This document shows, piece after piece, positions 1 through 8,660 of a stretch of 64,000 nucleotides of DNA; position 1 is the first letter of the stretch; the number at the start of each line of letters is the position of its first letter. The notes under the pieces are model-generated. The model was given only the letters and a program-made list of their open reading frames with translations. It was not told the DNA's origin and did no database searches. This DNA is from Streptomyces sp. ICC1 (GTDB taxonomy: Bacteria > Actinomycetota > Actinomycetes > Streptomycetales > Streptomycetaceae): NCBI RefSeq assembly GCF_003287935.1, contig NZ_CP030287.1, positions 620,001-684,000 of the forward strand, given 5' to 3'. Position numbers and translations under genes: made by a program.

Positions 1-1860
1 CGTGGTGATCAGGACGGGGATGTCGCCGGTGGCCCAAGCGATCGCACCGCCGTTGTACTGGTCCTCGGCGAGGGACGGCCCCCAGGTGCGGCCCACCGCC
101 TCCCACCAGCGGGCGCCGATGATGCCGGTGGAGCTCATCACGGAGATGCTGAACCACGAGTGGAACGGCATGGTCAGCATGAGGACGAACAGCCGGCCCA
201 GGTGAGGCGGGCGGCGTGGGCCCGGATCGACGCCGATGATCACCCAGAAGAACAGCAGACCGATGGCCAGGAAGTGGATCAACATGGCCGTGTGACCCAG
301 GTGGCTGCCCATCAGGGTCTCGAACCATGAGGTGGAGTAGACGGCGAAGGCGCTGCCGATGAACAGGATGCCGGCCACGGCGGGATGCGAGATGACCTTC
401 ACGTAGCGGCTGTGCAGCAGCCACAACAGCGCCTCACGCAGACCGGCCGTCTCGCCCTTGCCGGCCGTCGGCAGGGTTCGCAGGGCCAGGGTGGCCGGGG
501 CGCCGAGGACGAGGAGGATCGGCACGGTCATCGCGAGGATCATGTGTTGGCCCATGTGGACGCTGAACATGACCTTGCCGTACACGGCGAGGCCGCTCAT
601 CGTCGCGAGGACCGTGACCGCCAGGCCGAGCATCCAGGCGATGGTGCGGCCGACCGGCCACCGGTCACCCCGTGCGCGCAGCCGGAACACGCCGACGAGG
701 TAGAGCGCGGCGGCCGCGCCCGTTCCGAAGGCGAAGACGGGGTCGAAGTGCCACTGGGTGAACAGGGGCGTCCAGGGGAAGTCGCCCAGCGGAGGCGGCA
801 TCGGGAACCCGAGCAGCTCCTCCGCCGGGGACGGCGAGCCGCTGCCGGCGCCGGGTGCCGGCGTTCGGGACAGAGCGACGGCCAAGCCCATCGCCGCCGC
901 CATGACCGACAGCTCGCCGATGGCCAGTCGTACGAAGGGCCGACGGGTGCCGTCGTTGAGGGCCCCGAGGGTCCGGCGCCGGTGCCACCAGCCAATTCCG
1001 CCCAGGAGCAGCAGGGCTGCCGACTTCACCAGCACCATCCGCCCGTGGGCGGAGCTGAACCAGACGCTCGACAGGGGCACTCGCACCAGGGCGTTGACCA
1101 GGCCGCTCGCGGCGACCGCGAGGAACGCTCCGCCGGCCAGCGGACTGAACCGCCGTGCCGCCACGGCGGCTCCCTCGGCCCGCCGCAAGGCCGCGACCAG
1201 GACGAACACCAGCCCGCCGACCCATACGGCGACCCCCGCCACGTGCAAGGCGAGGCTGGTGACGGCCGCGTCGTGGTTGGTGGAGGCAGCGGAGTGCCCC
1301 GTGAACGCGGGCGGCAGCACCGCCGCGACGGCGAGGACGAGCGCGACCCGCGCCCACCGGACGGTCGTCACACCCGGGCACAGCGTCGCCATGACCAGTC
1401 CGGCCGCTGCCATCACCGCGTACGCGCGGCCCTGCGCCGAGGCGAGGGCGAAGTCGGCCACCATCGCCGGGTCCAGCACTTCGGCCACCGGCCGGGCGAA
1501 CAGGTCGGACAGGGTGAAGACCAGGAGCGCGGCAGACGAGAGCGCCCACAGCCCGGCGGCGAGCGCCGCCCACGTCAGGTAGCGCATCCGTGAGCGGCCC
1601 AAGTCGCGGCCGCCGGGCAGCAGGACGCCGGCCAGCAGGAGAGCACCCACCGTCGCCACCGAGGTGATGTCCACGACGGTGCGCGAGAGGGGAAGACCCC
1701 AGGAGGTGAGCGGGCCGGCATCGTCGATCCCCGGCACCCGCTGCGCTGTGGCACCGGCCGCCCACATCGCCACCACCGTGACGCCGACGGCCAGGACGGC
1801 CGAGGCGGCAAGGATCAGCGGCAGGCGGACCGCTCTCCGGAGCACGAGATCAGCCGACAC
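1..1860 (-). CDS. CopD/CtaG fusion membrane protein (C-terminus cut by window edge)
   Basis: The reading frame runs off the left edge after 620 codons. The N-terminal half (about residues 1-300) has several hydrophobic helices of the CopD/YcnJ copper-import type. The C-terminal half carries the Caa3_CtaG signature: a His/Met-rich stretch HMGQHMILAMTVPILL, later GSHLGHTAMLIHF, typical of cytochrome-oxidase assembly CtaG proteins. Such CopD-CtaG fusions are common in actinobacteria and are thought to handle copper across the membrane for oxidase metallation. The GTG start at 1860 overlaps the end of the upstream copC by 11 bp, which suggests translational coupling. The exact copper role is inferred from family and neighbour. 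Confidence 0.85.
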   Translation of the reverse strand, partial: MSADLVLRRAVRLPLILAASAVLAVGVTVVAMWAAGATAQRVPGIDDAGPLTSWGLPLSRTVVDITSVATVGALLLAGVLLPGGRDLGRSRMRYLTWAALAAGLWALSSAALLVFTLSDLFARPVAEVLDPAMVADFALASAQGRAYAVMAAAGLVMATLCPGVTTVRWARVALVLAVAAVLPPAFTGHSAASTNHDAAVTSLALHVAGVAVWVGGLVFVLVAALRRAEGAAVAARRFSPLAGGAFLAVAASGLVNALVRVPLSSVWFSSAHGRMVLVKSAALLLLGGIGWWHRRRTLGALNDGTRRPFVRLAIGELSVMAAAMGLAVALSRTPAPGAGSGSPSPAEELLGFPMPPPLGDFPWTPLFTQWHFDPVFAFGTGAAAALYLVGVFRLRARGDRWPVGRTIAWMLGLAVTVLATMSGLAVYGKVMFSVHMGQHMILAMTVPILLVLGAPATLALRTLPTAGKGETAGLREALLWLLHSRYVKVISHPAVAGILFIGSAFAVYSTSWFETLMGSHLGHTAMLIHFLAIGLLFFWVIIGVDPGPRRPPHLGRLFVLMLTMPFHSWFSISVMSSTGIIGARWWEAVGRTWGPSLAEDQYNGGAIAWATGDIPVLITT

Positions 1861-2464
1861 GCTGTGCCCTCCGGCGCACGATGAAGACGGCGGCACCAGC
1901 ACCAGCCCCGGCCACGATCAGCCCACCGGCGATCACCGTGGTGCTGACGCCGCCCGCTGAGGAAGACGCCGTGCCGCTGACCGTGGGCGAGGGGCTGGCG
2001 GCCATGGAGTCGCCGGATGCCGCAGGCGGCGCGGACGGCGCGGACGGCGCCGGATCCGGTGTGGCTGTGGCCACCGCCTGGACGGTGAAGCTGTAGGAGC
2101 CGGACACCGGGTGGCCGTCGGCCGAGACGACCCGGTAACCGACGGTGTACTTGCCCGACGGCAGGCCGGGCTTCACCACCAGGGACGCGCTCTTGCCGTC
2201 GACCAGTGGGTCCCCGGTGCCCGCCGGACTCCCGTCCGGCGCCGTCAGGGCGACCTTGGCGTACTCCTGCGACATCTCGTCGCTGAAGGTCAGCCGGATG
2301 CCCGGCGGCAGGGCGTCCAATGTCGCGCCGTCGGCCGGCGTGCTGGAGGTGAGGTCGGTGTGCGCCGAGGCGGCCGGTGCCCCGGCCCACAGGAGCAGGC
2401 CGCTCAGGGGTACGACGAGGGTGCGAGTCGCCGCACGGGCGGCACGCCTGGAGAAGGAATACAT
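1850..2464 (-). CDS. copC: CopC-domain copper-binding protein with C-terminal anchor
   Basis: This 204-aa protein has an N-terminal signal peptide ending near ASAHTDL. The His after the signal would become the mature N-terminus, which is the Cu(II) ligand in CopC proteins. The CopC beta-sandwich follows (about residues 35-130, with SSTPADGATL, LTFSDEM and YRVVSADGHPVSGSY), then a Pro/Ser/Ala linker and a C-terminal transmembrane helix with an RRR stop-transfer. It would sit outside the membrane and pass copper to the CopD-like protein whose start it overlaps. The pair is a standard actinobacterial copC-copD arrangement. Confidence 0.9.
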   Translation of the reverse strand: MYSFSRRAARAATRTLVVPLSGLLLWAGAPAASAHTDLTSSTPADGATLDALPPGIRLTFSDEMSQEYAKVALTAPDGSPAGTGDPLVDGKSASLVVKPGLPSGKYTVGYRVVSADGHPVSGSYSFTVQAVATATPDPAPSAPSAPPAASGDSMAASPSPTVSGTASSSAGGVSTTVIAGGLIVAGAGAGAAVFIVRRRAQRVG

Positions 2465-2548
2465 GCGAAGGGAGGGATCTCTCTGTGCTCCCCGGACCAG
2501 CCGGAGCAGGGAACGCCGACGCCCGCGGACGGCCCCTTCACCTGGCCG

Positions 2549-3223
2549 TCAGGACAGGCAGAGACCACCGCCGGGCGACAGCCCGGTCGTCGAGAGAGGG
2601 GCACGCCACATCGGAGCGCGCCCGCACCTGGGTGGTGCTCGCCCGGGGTGTAGGCGGACCACGAGCGCGGACGGCGGCATCGCGCTGGTCTCCAGGTCGC
2701 GCAGAGCTGCCTTCGGTCCGTTGCCGGCGTGCAGGTGCGGCCAGACGAACATGAGCAGGGCGCGCAGCGCCTCCAGGGCGGGCCTGCCGCGCCACAAGAG
2801 CCGTTCGGTCAGCCCGAACAGCCGCGCGGCGAGCACCAGCATGACCAGGTGTCCGGCGAGGAAGACCTCCGGCGGAACTCCGGCCGCCGAGACATGCTCG
2901 ACCAGAGTCACGGGATCCTGCGACCCGGTCACGGCCGCGCAGGCACCTGGCAGCGCGTACGCCGCGTGGTAGGCCAGTTGGGCACCGGCCAGCGCCGCCA
3001 TGAGCTGGCCGTCGGAGAGCTTGTGCCGAGTCAGCAGCACCGCACCGGGCGCCGCGATCGCGGCCATCCCGAGGAGCACGGCCCAGCGCGGCATGTGTCC
3101 CTGCGAGAGGAGGTGGCCCAGCAGTGGCAGCAGTACGCACAGTGCCGCGAGGGCGCCGGCGCGCAGGCCGCGCACCACTCCGCGGGCCGGCGAAGGCGGC
3201 CGCGACGAGAGGATGGCGGACAT
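2549..3223 (-). CDS. Integral membrane protein, family not recognised
   Basis: This 224-aa protein starts at ATG 3223. It has about four hydrophobic segments: residues 20-45 (ALCVLLPLLGHLL), 50-65, 72-95 (LMAALAGAQLAYHAAYALP) and 115-140. A charged cytoplasmic-looking tail follows. It lies directly upstream of copC in the same orientation, so it may belong to the copper group, but no copper-ligand motif stands out. I chose the start because the hydrophobic core begins soon after it and the upstream frame is Arg/Pro-rich shadow. Function is unknown. Confidence 0.6.
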   Translation of the reverse strand: MSAILSSRPPSPARGVVRGLRAGALAALCVLLPLLGHLLSQGHMPRWAVLLGMAAIAAPGAVLLTRHKLSDGQLMAALAGAQLAYHAAYALPGACAAVTGSQDPVTLVEHVSAAGVPPEVFLAGHLVMLVLAARLFGLTERLLWRGRPALEALRALLMFVWPHLHAGNGPKAALRDLETSAMPPSALVVRLHPGRAPPRCGRAPMWRAPLSTTGLSPGGGLCLS

Positions 3224-3369
3224 GGCTGCTGCACTTTCGGGGAGACCGGTCGGGGTCGGCCCCTGAGACTCGCGAAGAGCGCCACGGGCACCCGCAGGGT
3301 ATCCCGGGACCCCTGGCGTGCTCGCACCCGGACCCCGTTCTGTCCGTGGAACCGGGACACCACAGGTCT

Positions 3370-3821
3370 GCGACGCACGGACTCGTCGACTGGCTGGCCG
3401 ATGCCTTCGAAGCACCGGCCACGGACACGGCATCGGTACGGTTCGCGCTCGTCGACGGAGCGCCGGCCCTGACCGCCCCCGTCCAACTGGCGGAGTACTT
3501 CCCCGTGGTGGTAGGCCAGCGGCGGACGGTGACGTCATCGCGGGACGGATCCTCGACGAGGCCGCGGACCTGCTGGTCGAGAGCACGGCCGCGCTTCGAC
3601 CGGCGCACGGCGAACCGTTGGTGATGGCGGGAGGGTTACTCGGTCCGCGAGGCCCGCTGCTGGAGCGCTTCGCGGTTCGCGTGTCCGCCCGGGGCCTGTC
3701 CCCGTACCCGGTCGCGGACGGCCTGGAAGGTGCGGTCGTACTGGCCCGCCGGACGGGCTCGCGTACAGCGGGACCCTTCCGTGACGCCGCCCTGTCCACC
3801 GTGGAGGGGGCACACACCTGA
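3370..3821 (+). pseudogene. Remnant of BadF/BcrA-type kinase (N-acetylglucosamine-kinase-like), frameshifted
   Basis: Two overlapping frames together resemble the C-terminal half of a BadF/BadG/BcrA/BcrD ATPase. The first frame gives HGLVDWLADAFEA through LAEYFPVVV up to about 3513. The second gives GDVIAGRILDEAADLLVES, then VMAGGLLGPRGPLLER and GLSPYPVADGLEGAVVLARR, to the stop at 3821. The break near 3510-3530 is a single-frame shift. The N-terminal half with the nucleotide-binding phosphate loops is absent. The family call is from recognised C-terminal motifs; the fragment cannot be functional. Confidence 0.6.
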
Positions 3822-4020
3822 TCCGCGCGGTCGACACCCGGCGGCCGCAGGGCGGGACGACCCGTCAGACAGACCCCGTGGCCGCTTGTTTCCGGCCGAG
3901 GGCGGTAGCGGCCCGTCCGCCCCAGCAGGCATGATGGGCACATCAGTTCCACACGCCCCGGAAGCGACCGGACGCCGCCAAACAGCGGAAACGACGTCGG
4001 GGTGCCCGGGAGGTCAGAAC

Positions 4021-7000
4021 GTGTCACGCCAGCTGCTCACCGTCGCCCAGGACGGGACGGGCGACTGCCGCACCATCTCCGAGGCGCTCCGCGCGGCCCG
4101 TACCGGAGCTGTGATCAGCATCGCCCCCGGACGCTACGAGGAGAGCCTCACGCTCGTCACGTCGCTGACGCTGACCACCACGGAGGGCCGCGGCACCGTG
4201 GAGCTGGCGCCCCGCCAGGGCTCGGCCCTCATCATGGCGTGCGATTCGGCCATGGTGAACTCCCTCGTCCTGCGCGGCCACGACGACGAACTGCCCGTCG
4301 TGGACGTCGCCCGCGGGCAGCTCCTGCTCGACCGGTGCGACGTGTACGGCGCCTCCTGGGCGGCCCTGTTCGCCCGCGGCGCCGGCTCGCTGGCGATCCG
4401 CCAGTGCCGGATCGAGAACCCCCAGGGCGCCGGAGTGGTGTCCACCTCGGCGGCGGAGAGCCTCCTGGAGGAGTGCGTCGTCGAGCACCTCGGGACCTCC
4501 GCCGTGGTCGCCGGCGAGCAGGGCAGGATCTCCGTGCGCGCGGGGCGGCTCCGCGACGCGCGCGGCAACGGCGTCCTCGCGAACGGCCGCGCCCGGGTCC
4601 TGGTGGAGGACTGCGAGATCTCCGCCGCCGACAAGCCCGGGGTGGCCGCCGAGGAGGAGAGCACGGTCACCGTTTCGCGGTCCACCGTCACGGACTCCGT
4701 CGTGGGCGTGTTCATGAGCACCAGCGGCGCGACCGTCCTGGAGGACGTCACCGTCCGGAACACCACCGGTCACGGGTTCGTGGTCGGCGCCGGCTCCGCG
4801 CCGACCCTGCGGCGCTGCCGCACGGACCGGACCGCGGGGCACGGACTGCTGGTGACCGAGCGCAGCCGGGGGGTGTTCGAGGACTGCGTGTTCACCGCCG
4901 CCCGGGACGCCGCGGTCCGCGTCACCGACTTCTCCTCGCCCGTCCTCACCGCCGCCGTGGTCCGCGACGCCGAGGGGACGGGGGTCCTCCTGGACGAGGA
5001 CTGCGCCGCCGAGATCGACCGGCTGGAGGTGGTCGGCAGCGGCCAGGGCGGCGTACTGATCCGGTCGCGCGCCAATCCCCTGCTGCGGCGCAGCACCATC
5101 GCGCGCTCGGCGGGCCACGGCATCGAGGTGCTGGCGGACGGCCGGGGACGGCTGGAGGACTGCCTGGTCGAGGAGTCCGGGGGTGCGGCGCTGCACGTGT
5201 CCGGGCACGGGAACCTGTACGTCGGACAGGGTCGGCTGCGGACTGCCAAGGGCCCCGGCGTGCAGGTGGGCGCGCTCGGCGCGGTGATCCTGCGCGACAC
5301 CGAGGTGGACGACTGCCTGGGCGCGGGCATCCGGGTCGAGGAGCGGGGCGAGCTGACGGCGGCCCGGTCCCGGGTGCGGGGTGCGGGCGAGCACGGGGTG
5401 CTGGTCGCGGCGGGCGCCCGTACCTCCCTGAGCGCCTGCGAGGTGACCGGTTCGGCCGCCGACGGGGTTCGTGTGGAGGGCTCCGACCCCGTTTCGGTGA
5501 TCGGCTGCACCCTGCGGGACAACAAGGGCAGCGGGCTGCGCCAGGCCGTTCCCGGCGACCGCCTGGCGGTGGAGCAGCTCACCAGCGCCGGCAACGGCGC
5601 CCCGGACGCCTGGGGCAGCGCCGCCGACGCGCAGGCGGCCGGCGACGGCCGGCTGCCGGGCGGTGCGGCCGTCGTCGCCCCTGCCGAGGCGGAGGCGGAG
5701 GGCGGCGCGGCGGCGGAGCTGCGGTCCTTGATCGGCCTCGACGAGGTCAAGGAGCAGGTGCTGACCCTGATCAACCTGAACCGCATGGCGCAGCGCCGGG
5801 CCGGGCTCGGCATGCCCGCGCCGCCGATGAGCCGCCATCTGGTCTTCGCGGGCCCGCCGGGCACCGGCAAGACCACGGTGGCCCGGCTCTACGGTTCGAT
5901 CCTCGCCTCGCTCGGGGTGCTGCGCTCGGGCCATCTGGTGGAGGTCTCCCGGGCCGACCTCGTCGCGCAGATCGTCGGCGGAACGGCCATCAAGACGACG
6001 GAGACCTTCAAGAAGGCGCTCGGCGGGGTGCTGTTCATCGACGAGGCGTACACACTGCTGTCGGACTCGGCGGGGTCGGGAGCGGACTTCGGCCGGGAGG
6101 CGATCGACACCCTGGTCAAACTGATGGAGGACCACCGCGAGGACGTCGTGGTGGTGGCGGCCGGCTATCCGAAGGAGATGACGGACTTCCTCGCCTCCAA
6201 CCCGGGTCTGGCCTCGCGGTTCACCCGCAGCGTGGAGTTCCGCGACTACTCCTCGGAGGAACTGGTCACCATCGTCGAGCGGATGTGCTCCGCGCACCGC
6301 TACGAGCTGGACGGGGAGGCCCGCCCCTCTCTGCACGCGTACTTCGAGCGGATCCCCCGCGACGCCGGTTTCGGCAACGGGCGCACCGCGCGGAAGGTCT
6401 TCGAGGAGATGGTGGACCGGCAGGCGTCCCGGCTCGCCACCCGCGGCGACGTCGACGAGCGCGATCTGGCGCTGCTGACCGCCGAGGACGTGGGCCTGCC
6501 CGCGGCCGCCGCGGCCGGGGAGGACCAGGACCCGCTGCTGCGGCTGGACGCGCTGACCGGTCTGGCGGCGGTCAAGCGCGAGGTGAGCGACCTCGTCAAC
6601 CTGCTGGCGACGGCGCGGCGCCGGGCCGCGGCGGGGCTGCCGGCCCCCAGGATCAGCAACCACCTCGTCTTCGCCGGCCCGCCCGGTACCGGCAAGACCA
6701 CGGTGGCCCGGCTGTACGGCGAGCTGCTGGTGTCCCTGGGCGTGCTCCCGCGCGGGCAGCTGGTGGAGGTGGCGCGGGCGGACCTGGTGGGCCGCTACAT
6801 CGGGCACACCGCGCAGTTGACCAAGGAGGTCTTCCAACGCGCGCTCGGCGGCGTCCTCTTCATCGACGAGGCGTACACGCTGACCCCGCAGGGCTCGGGC
6901 GCCTCCTCGGACTTCGGCCAGGAGGCGGTGGACACCCTGCTGAAGCTGATGGAGGACCACCGCGACGAGGTGGTGGTGATCGTCGCCGGCTACACGGAGG

Positions 7001-7329
7001 AGATGGACCGCTTCCTGCACTCCAACCCGGGTCTGGCCTCACGCTTCGCCCGGCACGTCGAGTTCCCCGACTACTCCTCGGACGAGCTCGTCACGATCGT
7101 GCGCCAGAACGCGCTGGAGAACGGCTACGAGTGCGCCCCCGGCGCGGCTTCGGCGCTGCGCGCGTACTTCGAGTCGATCCCGCGCGGCCGGACCTTCGGC
7201 AACGCCCGGCTGGCCCGCCAGACCCTGGAGGCCATGATGACGCGGCAGGCACGCCGGCTCAGTGCACTCGCGGCGCCAAGCCTGGACGACCTGCGGCTGT
7301 TGCTCGCCGAGGACCTGCGGGAGCACTGA
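4021..7329 (+). CDS. Right-handed beta-helix / tandem AAA+ ATPase (EccA-like, T7SS-linked)
   Basis: This 1102-aa protein starts at GTG 4021 after a gggaggt ribosome-binding site. Residues 1 to about 540 form repeated parallel beta-helix (PbH1) rungs: many short units of the type 'G-I/V-x-V-x-x-x-G...L-x-x-C-x-V'. Two CbxX/CfqX-type AAA+ domains follow, with Walker A GPPGTGKTT at about 611 and 886 and Walker B GGVLFIDEAYTL in each. In mycobacterial ESX systems EccA has one such AAA+ domain behind a TPR domain and acts in the cytosol on secretion partners. Here the TPR is replaced by a beta-helix and the ATPase is duplicated. It is followed by the mycosin-like gene 89 bp downstream. The role in T7SS is inferred from context and AAA+ type. 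Confidence 0.85.
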   Translation: MSRQLLTVAQDGTGDCRTISEALRAARTGAVISIAPGRYEESLTLVTSLTLTTTEGRGTVELAPRQGSALIMACDSAMVNSLVLRGHDDELPVVDVARGQLLLDRCDVYGASWAALFARGAGSLAIRQCRIENPQGAGVVSTSAAESLLEECVVEHLGTSAVVAGEQGRISVRAGRLRDARGNGVLANGRARVLVEDCEISAADKPGVAAEEESTVTVSRSTVTDSVVGVFMSTSGATVLEDVTVRNTTGHGFVVGAGSAPTLRRCRTDRTAGHGLLVTERSRGVFEDCVFTAARDAAVRVTDFSSPVLTAAVVRDAEGTGVLLDEDCAAEIDRLEVVGSGQGGVLIRSRANPLLRRSTIARSAGHGIEVLADGRGRLEDCLVEESGGAALHVSGHGNLYVGQGRLRTAKGPGVQVGALGAVILRDTEVDDCLGAGIRVEERGELTAARSRVRGAGEHGVLVAAGARTSLSACEVTGSAADGVRVEGSDPVSVIGCTLRDNKGSGLRQAVPGDRLAVEQLTSAGNGAPDAWGSAADAQAAGDGRLPGGAAVVAPAEAEAEGGAAAELRSLIGLDEVKEQVLTLINLNRMAQRRAGLGMPAPPMSRHLVFAGPPGTGKTTVARLYGSILASLGVLRSGHLVEVSRADLVAQIVGGTAIKTTETFKKALGGVLFIDEAYTLLSDSAGSGADFGREAIDTLVKLMEDHREDVVVVAAGYPKEMTDFLASNPGLASRFTRSVEFRDYSSEELVTIVERMCSAHRYELDGEARPSLHAYFERIPRDAGFGNGRTARKVFEEMVDRQASRLATRGDVDERDLALLTAEDVGLPAAAAAGEDQDPLLRLDALTGLAAVKREVSDLVNLLATARRRAAAGLPAPRISNHLVFAGPPGTGKTTVARLYGELLVSLGVLPRGQLVEVARADLVGRYIGHTAQLTKEVFQRALGGVLFIDEAYTLTPQGSGASSDFGQEAVDTLLKLMEDHRDEVVVIVAGYTEEMDRFLHSNPGLASRFARHVEFPDYSSDELVTIVRQNALENGYECAPGAASALRAYFESIPRGRTFGNARLARQTLEAMMTRQARRLSALAAPSLDDLRLLLAEDLREH

Positions 7330-7418
7330 GCGGGAGCACCGAAGCGGCGGGCCCGGCCCGTACCCGACCGAGAAGAAGCCCCGTCCCCCGCAGGGCGGGC
7401 CCCGACCGAGGACCTCCC

Positions 7419-8612
7419 ATGCGTCGCCGTACCCGTCTGCTGTTGTGCACCACCGTTCTCGCTGCGCTGGCCGGTCCGGCGCCCCTCGCGGCGGCGCGGG
7501 TCGCCAACGACGGCCCGACGACGCTGCCGGGCGTGCCCGACGTACTCGCTTCCGGCCAGGGCTGCACCACGGTGCCGGGCAAGGACACGGCTGCGGCTCC
7601 CTGGACCCGGGGCGCCCTGGGGCTGGAGCAGGTGTGGCGCCTGTCCCGGGGCCGCGGGGTGACGGTGGCGGTCGTCGGTACCGGGGTGAGCGACGCGCCG
7701 GCCGTGCTCGCGGGCCGGGTCCGGGTACTGGGCGACGCGGGCCGGGACTGCGTGGGCCGGGGCACCTTCCAGGCCGGCCTGGTCGCCGGGGCGGCGCTGG
7801 CCGGCCAGGGGTTCTCCGGGGTGGCGCCGGAGGCGCGGATCCTCGCCGTGCGCGGCACCGGGGAGCGCGGCGAGCCGGACGCGGCCCGGCTGGCGGCCGG
7901 GGTGCGGGAGGCGGCCGAGGCAGGGGCGGGCGTCATCACGGTGACCGCGCCGCTGGACGGCACCGACCCCCGGGTGGTGGAGGCCATGGCGGTGGCCCGG
8001 GCGAAGGACGCCCTGGTGATCGCGCCCGCCGCGGCGGACGGTCCGCCGCCGGGAGGGGGCGATCCGCAGCCCGCCCCCGTGGCTCCGGCGCAGGCGCTGG
8101 CCGTGCTGGACACCGGGCCGCAGGGGACGAGGCCGGAGTCCGCGCCGCCCTTCCGGCACGCCGACCTGTCGGCACCGGGCGGCGCCCTGGTGGGGCCGGG
8201 CCCGGTGGGTAACGGCAAGTGGACCGGCTCGGGCGCCTCGATGGCCGCGGCGGTCACGGCGGGCACCGCGGCCCTTGTGCGCGCCTACCACCCCGGTCTG
8301 AACGCGGAGGGGGTGCGCGGGGCGCTGCTGGCCGGCGCGTATCCGGGGGACCTGCCCGCGCTGGACCCGTACGGGGCCGTGTCCGGGGTCGCCCCCGGTA
8401 CGGCGGCCCCCGCCGAGGCGGCGCGCGTGGACCCGGTCAGCCTGCCCGAGGCGCCGCGGACGGCGGGGGCGCGGACGACGGCCCTGCTGGTGACGGCCGT
8501 CGCGGGCGGGACGGTGCTGCTGGTGGCCTTCCTCGCGGTGGTCCTGCCGCGCGGCCGCAGCCGCGGCTGGCGGCCGGGCCGGCTGGACGACCGGGGCACG
8601 TCTGCCAGGTAG
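7419..8612 (+). CDS. mycP: Mycosin-like (S8 family) T7SS protein lacking catalytic Asp and His
   Basis: This 397-aa protein has a signal peptide (residues 1 to about 26, LLLCTTVLAALAG then AAA), a subtilisin-like domain and a C-terminal transmembrane helix (LLVTAVAGGTVLLVAF). This is the mycosin layout. The serine motif is kept (SGASMAAAVTAG, Ser274) and GFSGVAPEARILAVR matches mycosins well. However, the usual Asp motif VAVxDTGV reads VAVVGTGV (Gly87), and the usual His motif xHGTxxAG reads GRGTFQAG (Arg114). Two of the three catalytic residues are therefore replaced. Mycosins also have a structural, non-proteolytic role in stabilising the ESX complex, so the protein may be a scaffold. It converges with eccC, which is encoded on the other strand. 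Confidence 0.85.
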   Translation: MRRRTRLLLCTTVLAALAGPAPLAAARVANDGPTTLPGVPDVLASGQGCTTVPGKDTAAAPWTRGALGLEQVWRLSRGRGVTVAVVGTGVSDAPAVLAGRVRVLGDAGRDCVGRGTFQAGLVAGAALAGQGFSGVAPEARILAVRGTGERGEPDAARLAAGVREAAEAGAGVITVTAPLDGTDPRVVEAMAVARAKDALVIAPAAADGPPPGGGDPQPAPVAPAQALAVLDTGPQGTRPESAPPFRHADLSAPGGALVGPGPVGNGKWTGSGASMAAAVTAGTAALVRAYHPGLNAEGVRGALLAGAYPGDLPALDPYGAVSGVAPGTAAPAEAARVDPVSLPEAPRTAGARTTALLVTAVAGGTVLLVAFLAVVLPRGRSRGWRPGRLDDRGTSAR

Positions 8613-8660
8613 CCAAAAGCCGGGGCGCCCGACGCCGGGGGACGGGCCGGCGTACGCGGC

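Noticed and set aside
385..1593. Long plus-strand open frame (402 aa, Arg/Gln/Gly-rich)
   Set aside because: It is the antisense shadow of the CopD/CtaG gene. It shows no family motif, and the minus-strand frame has coherent membrane helices.
4024..7020. 998-aa minus-strand frame opposite the beta-helix/AAA+ gene
   Set aside because: It is His/Arg/Gln-rich with no domains. It is a high-GC shadow of the real plus-strand gene, which has two intact Walker motifs.
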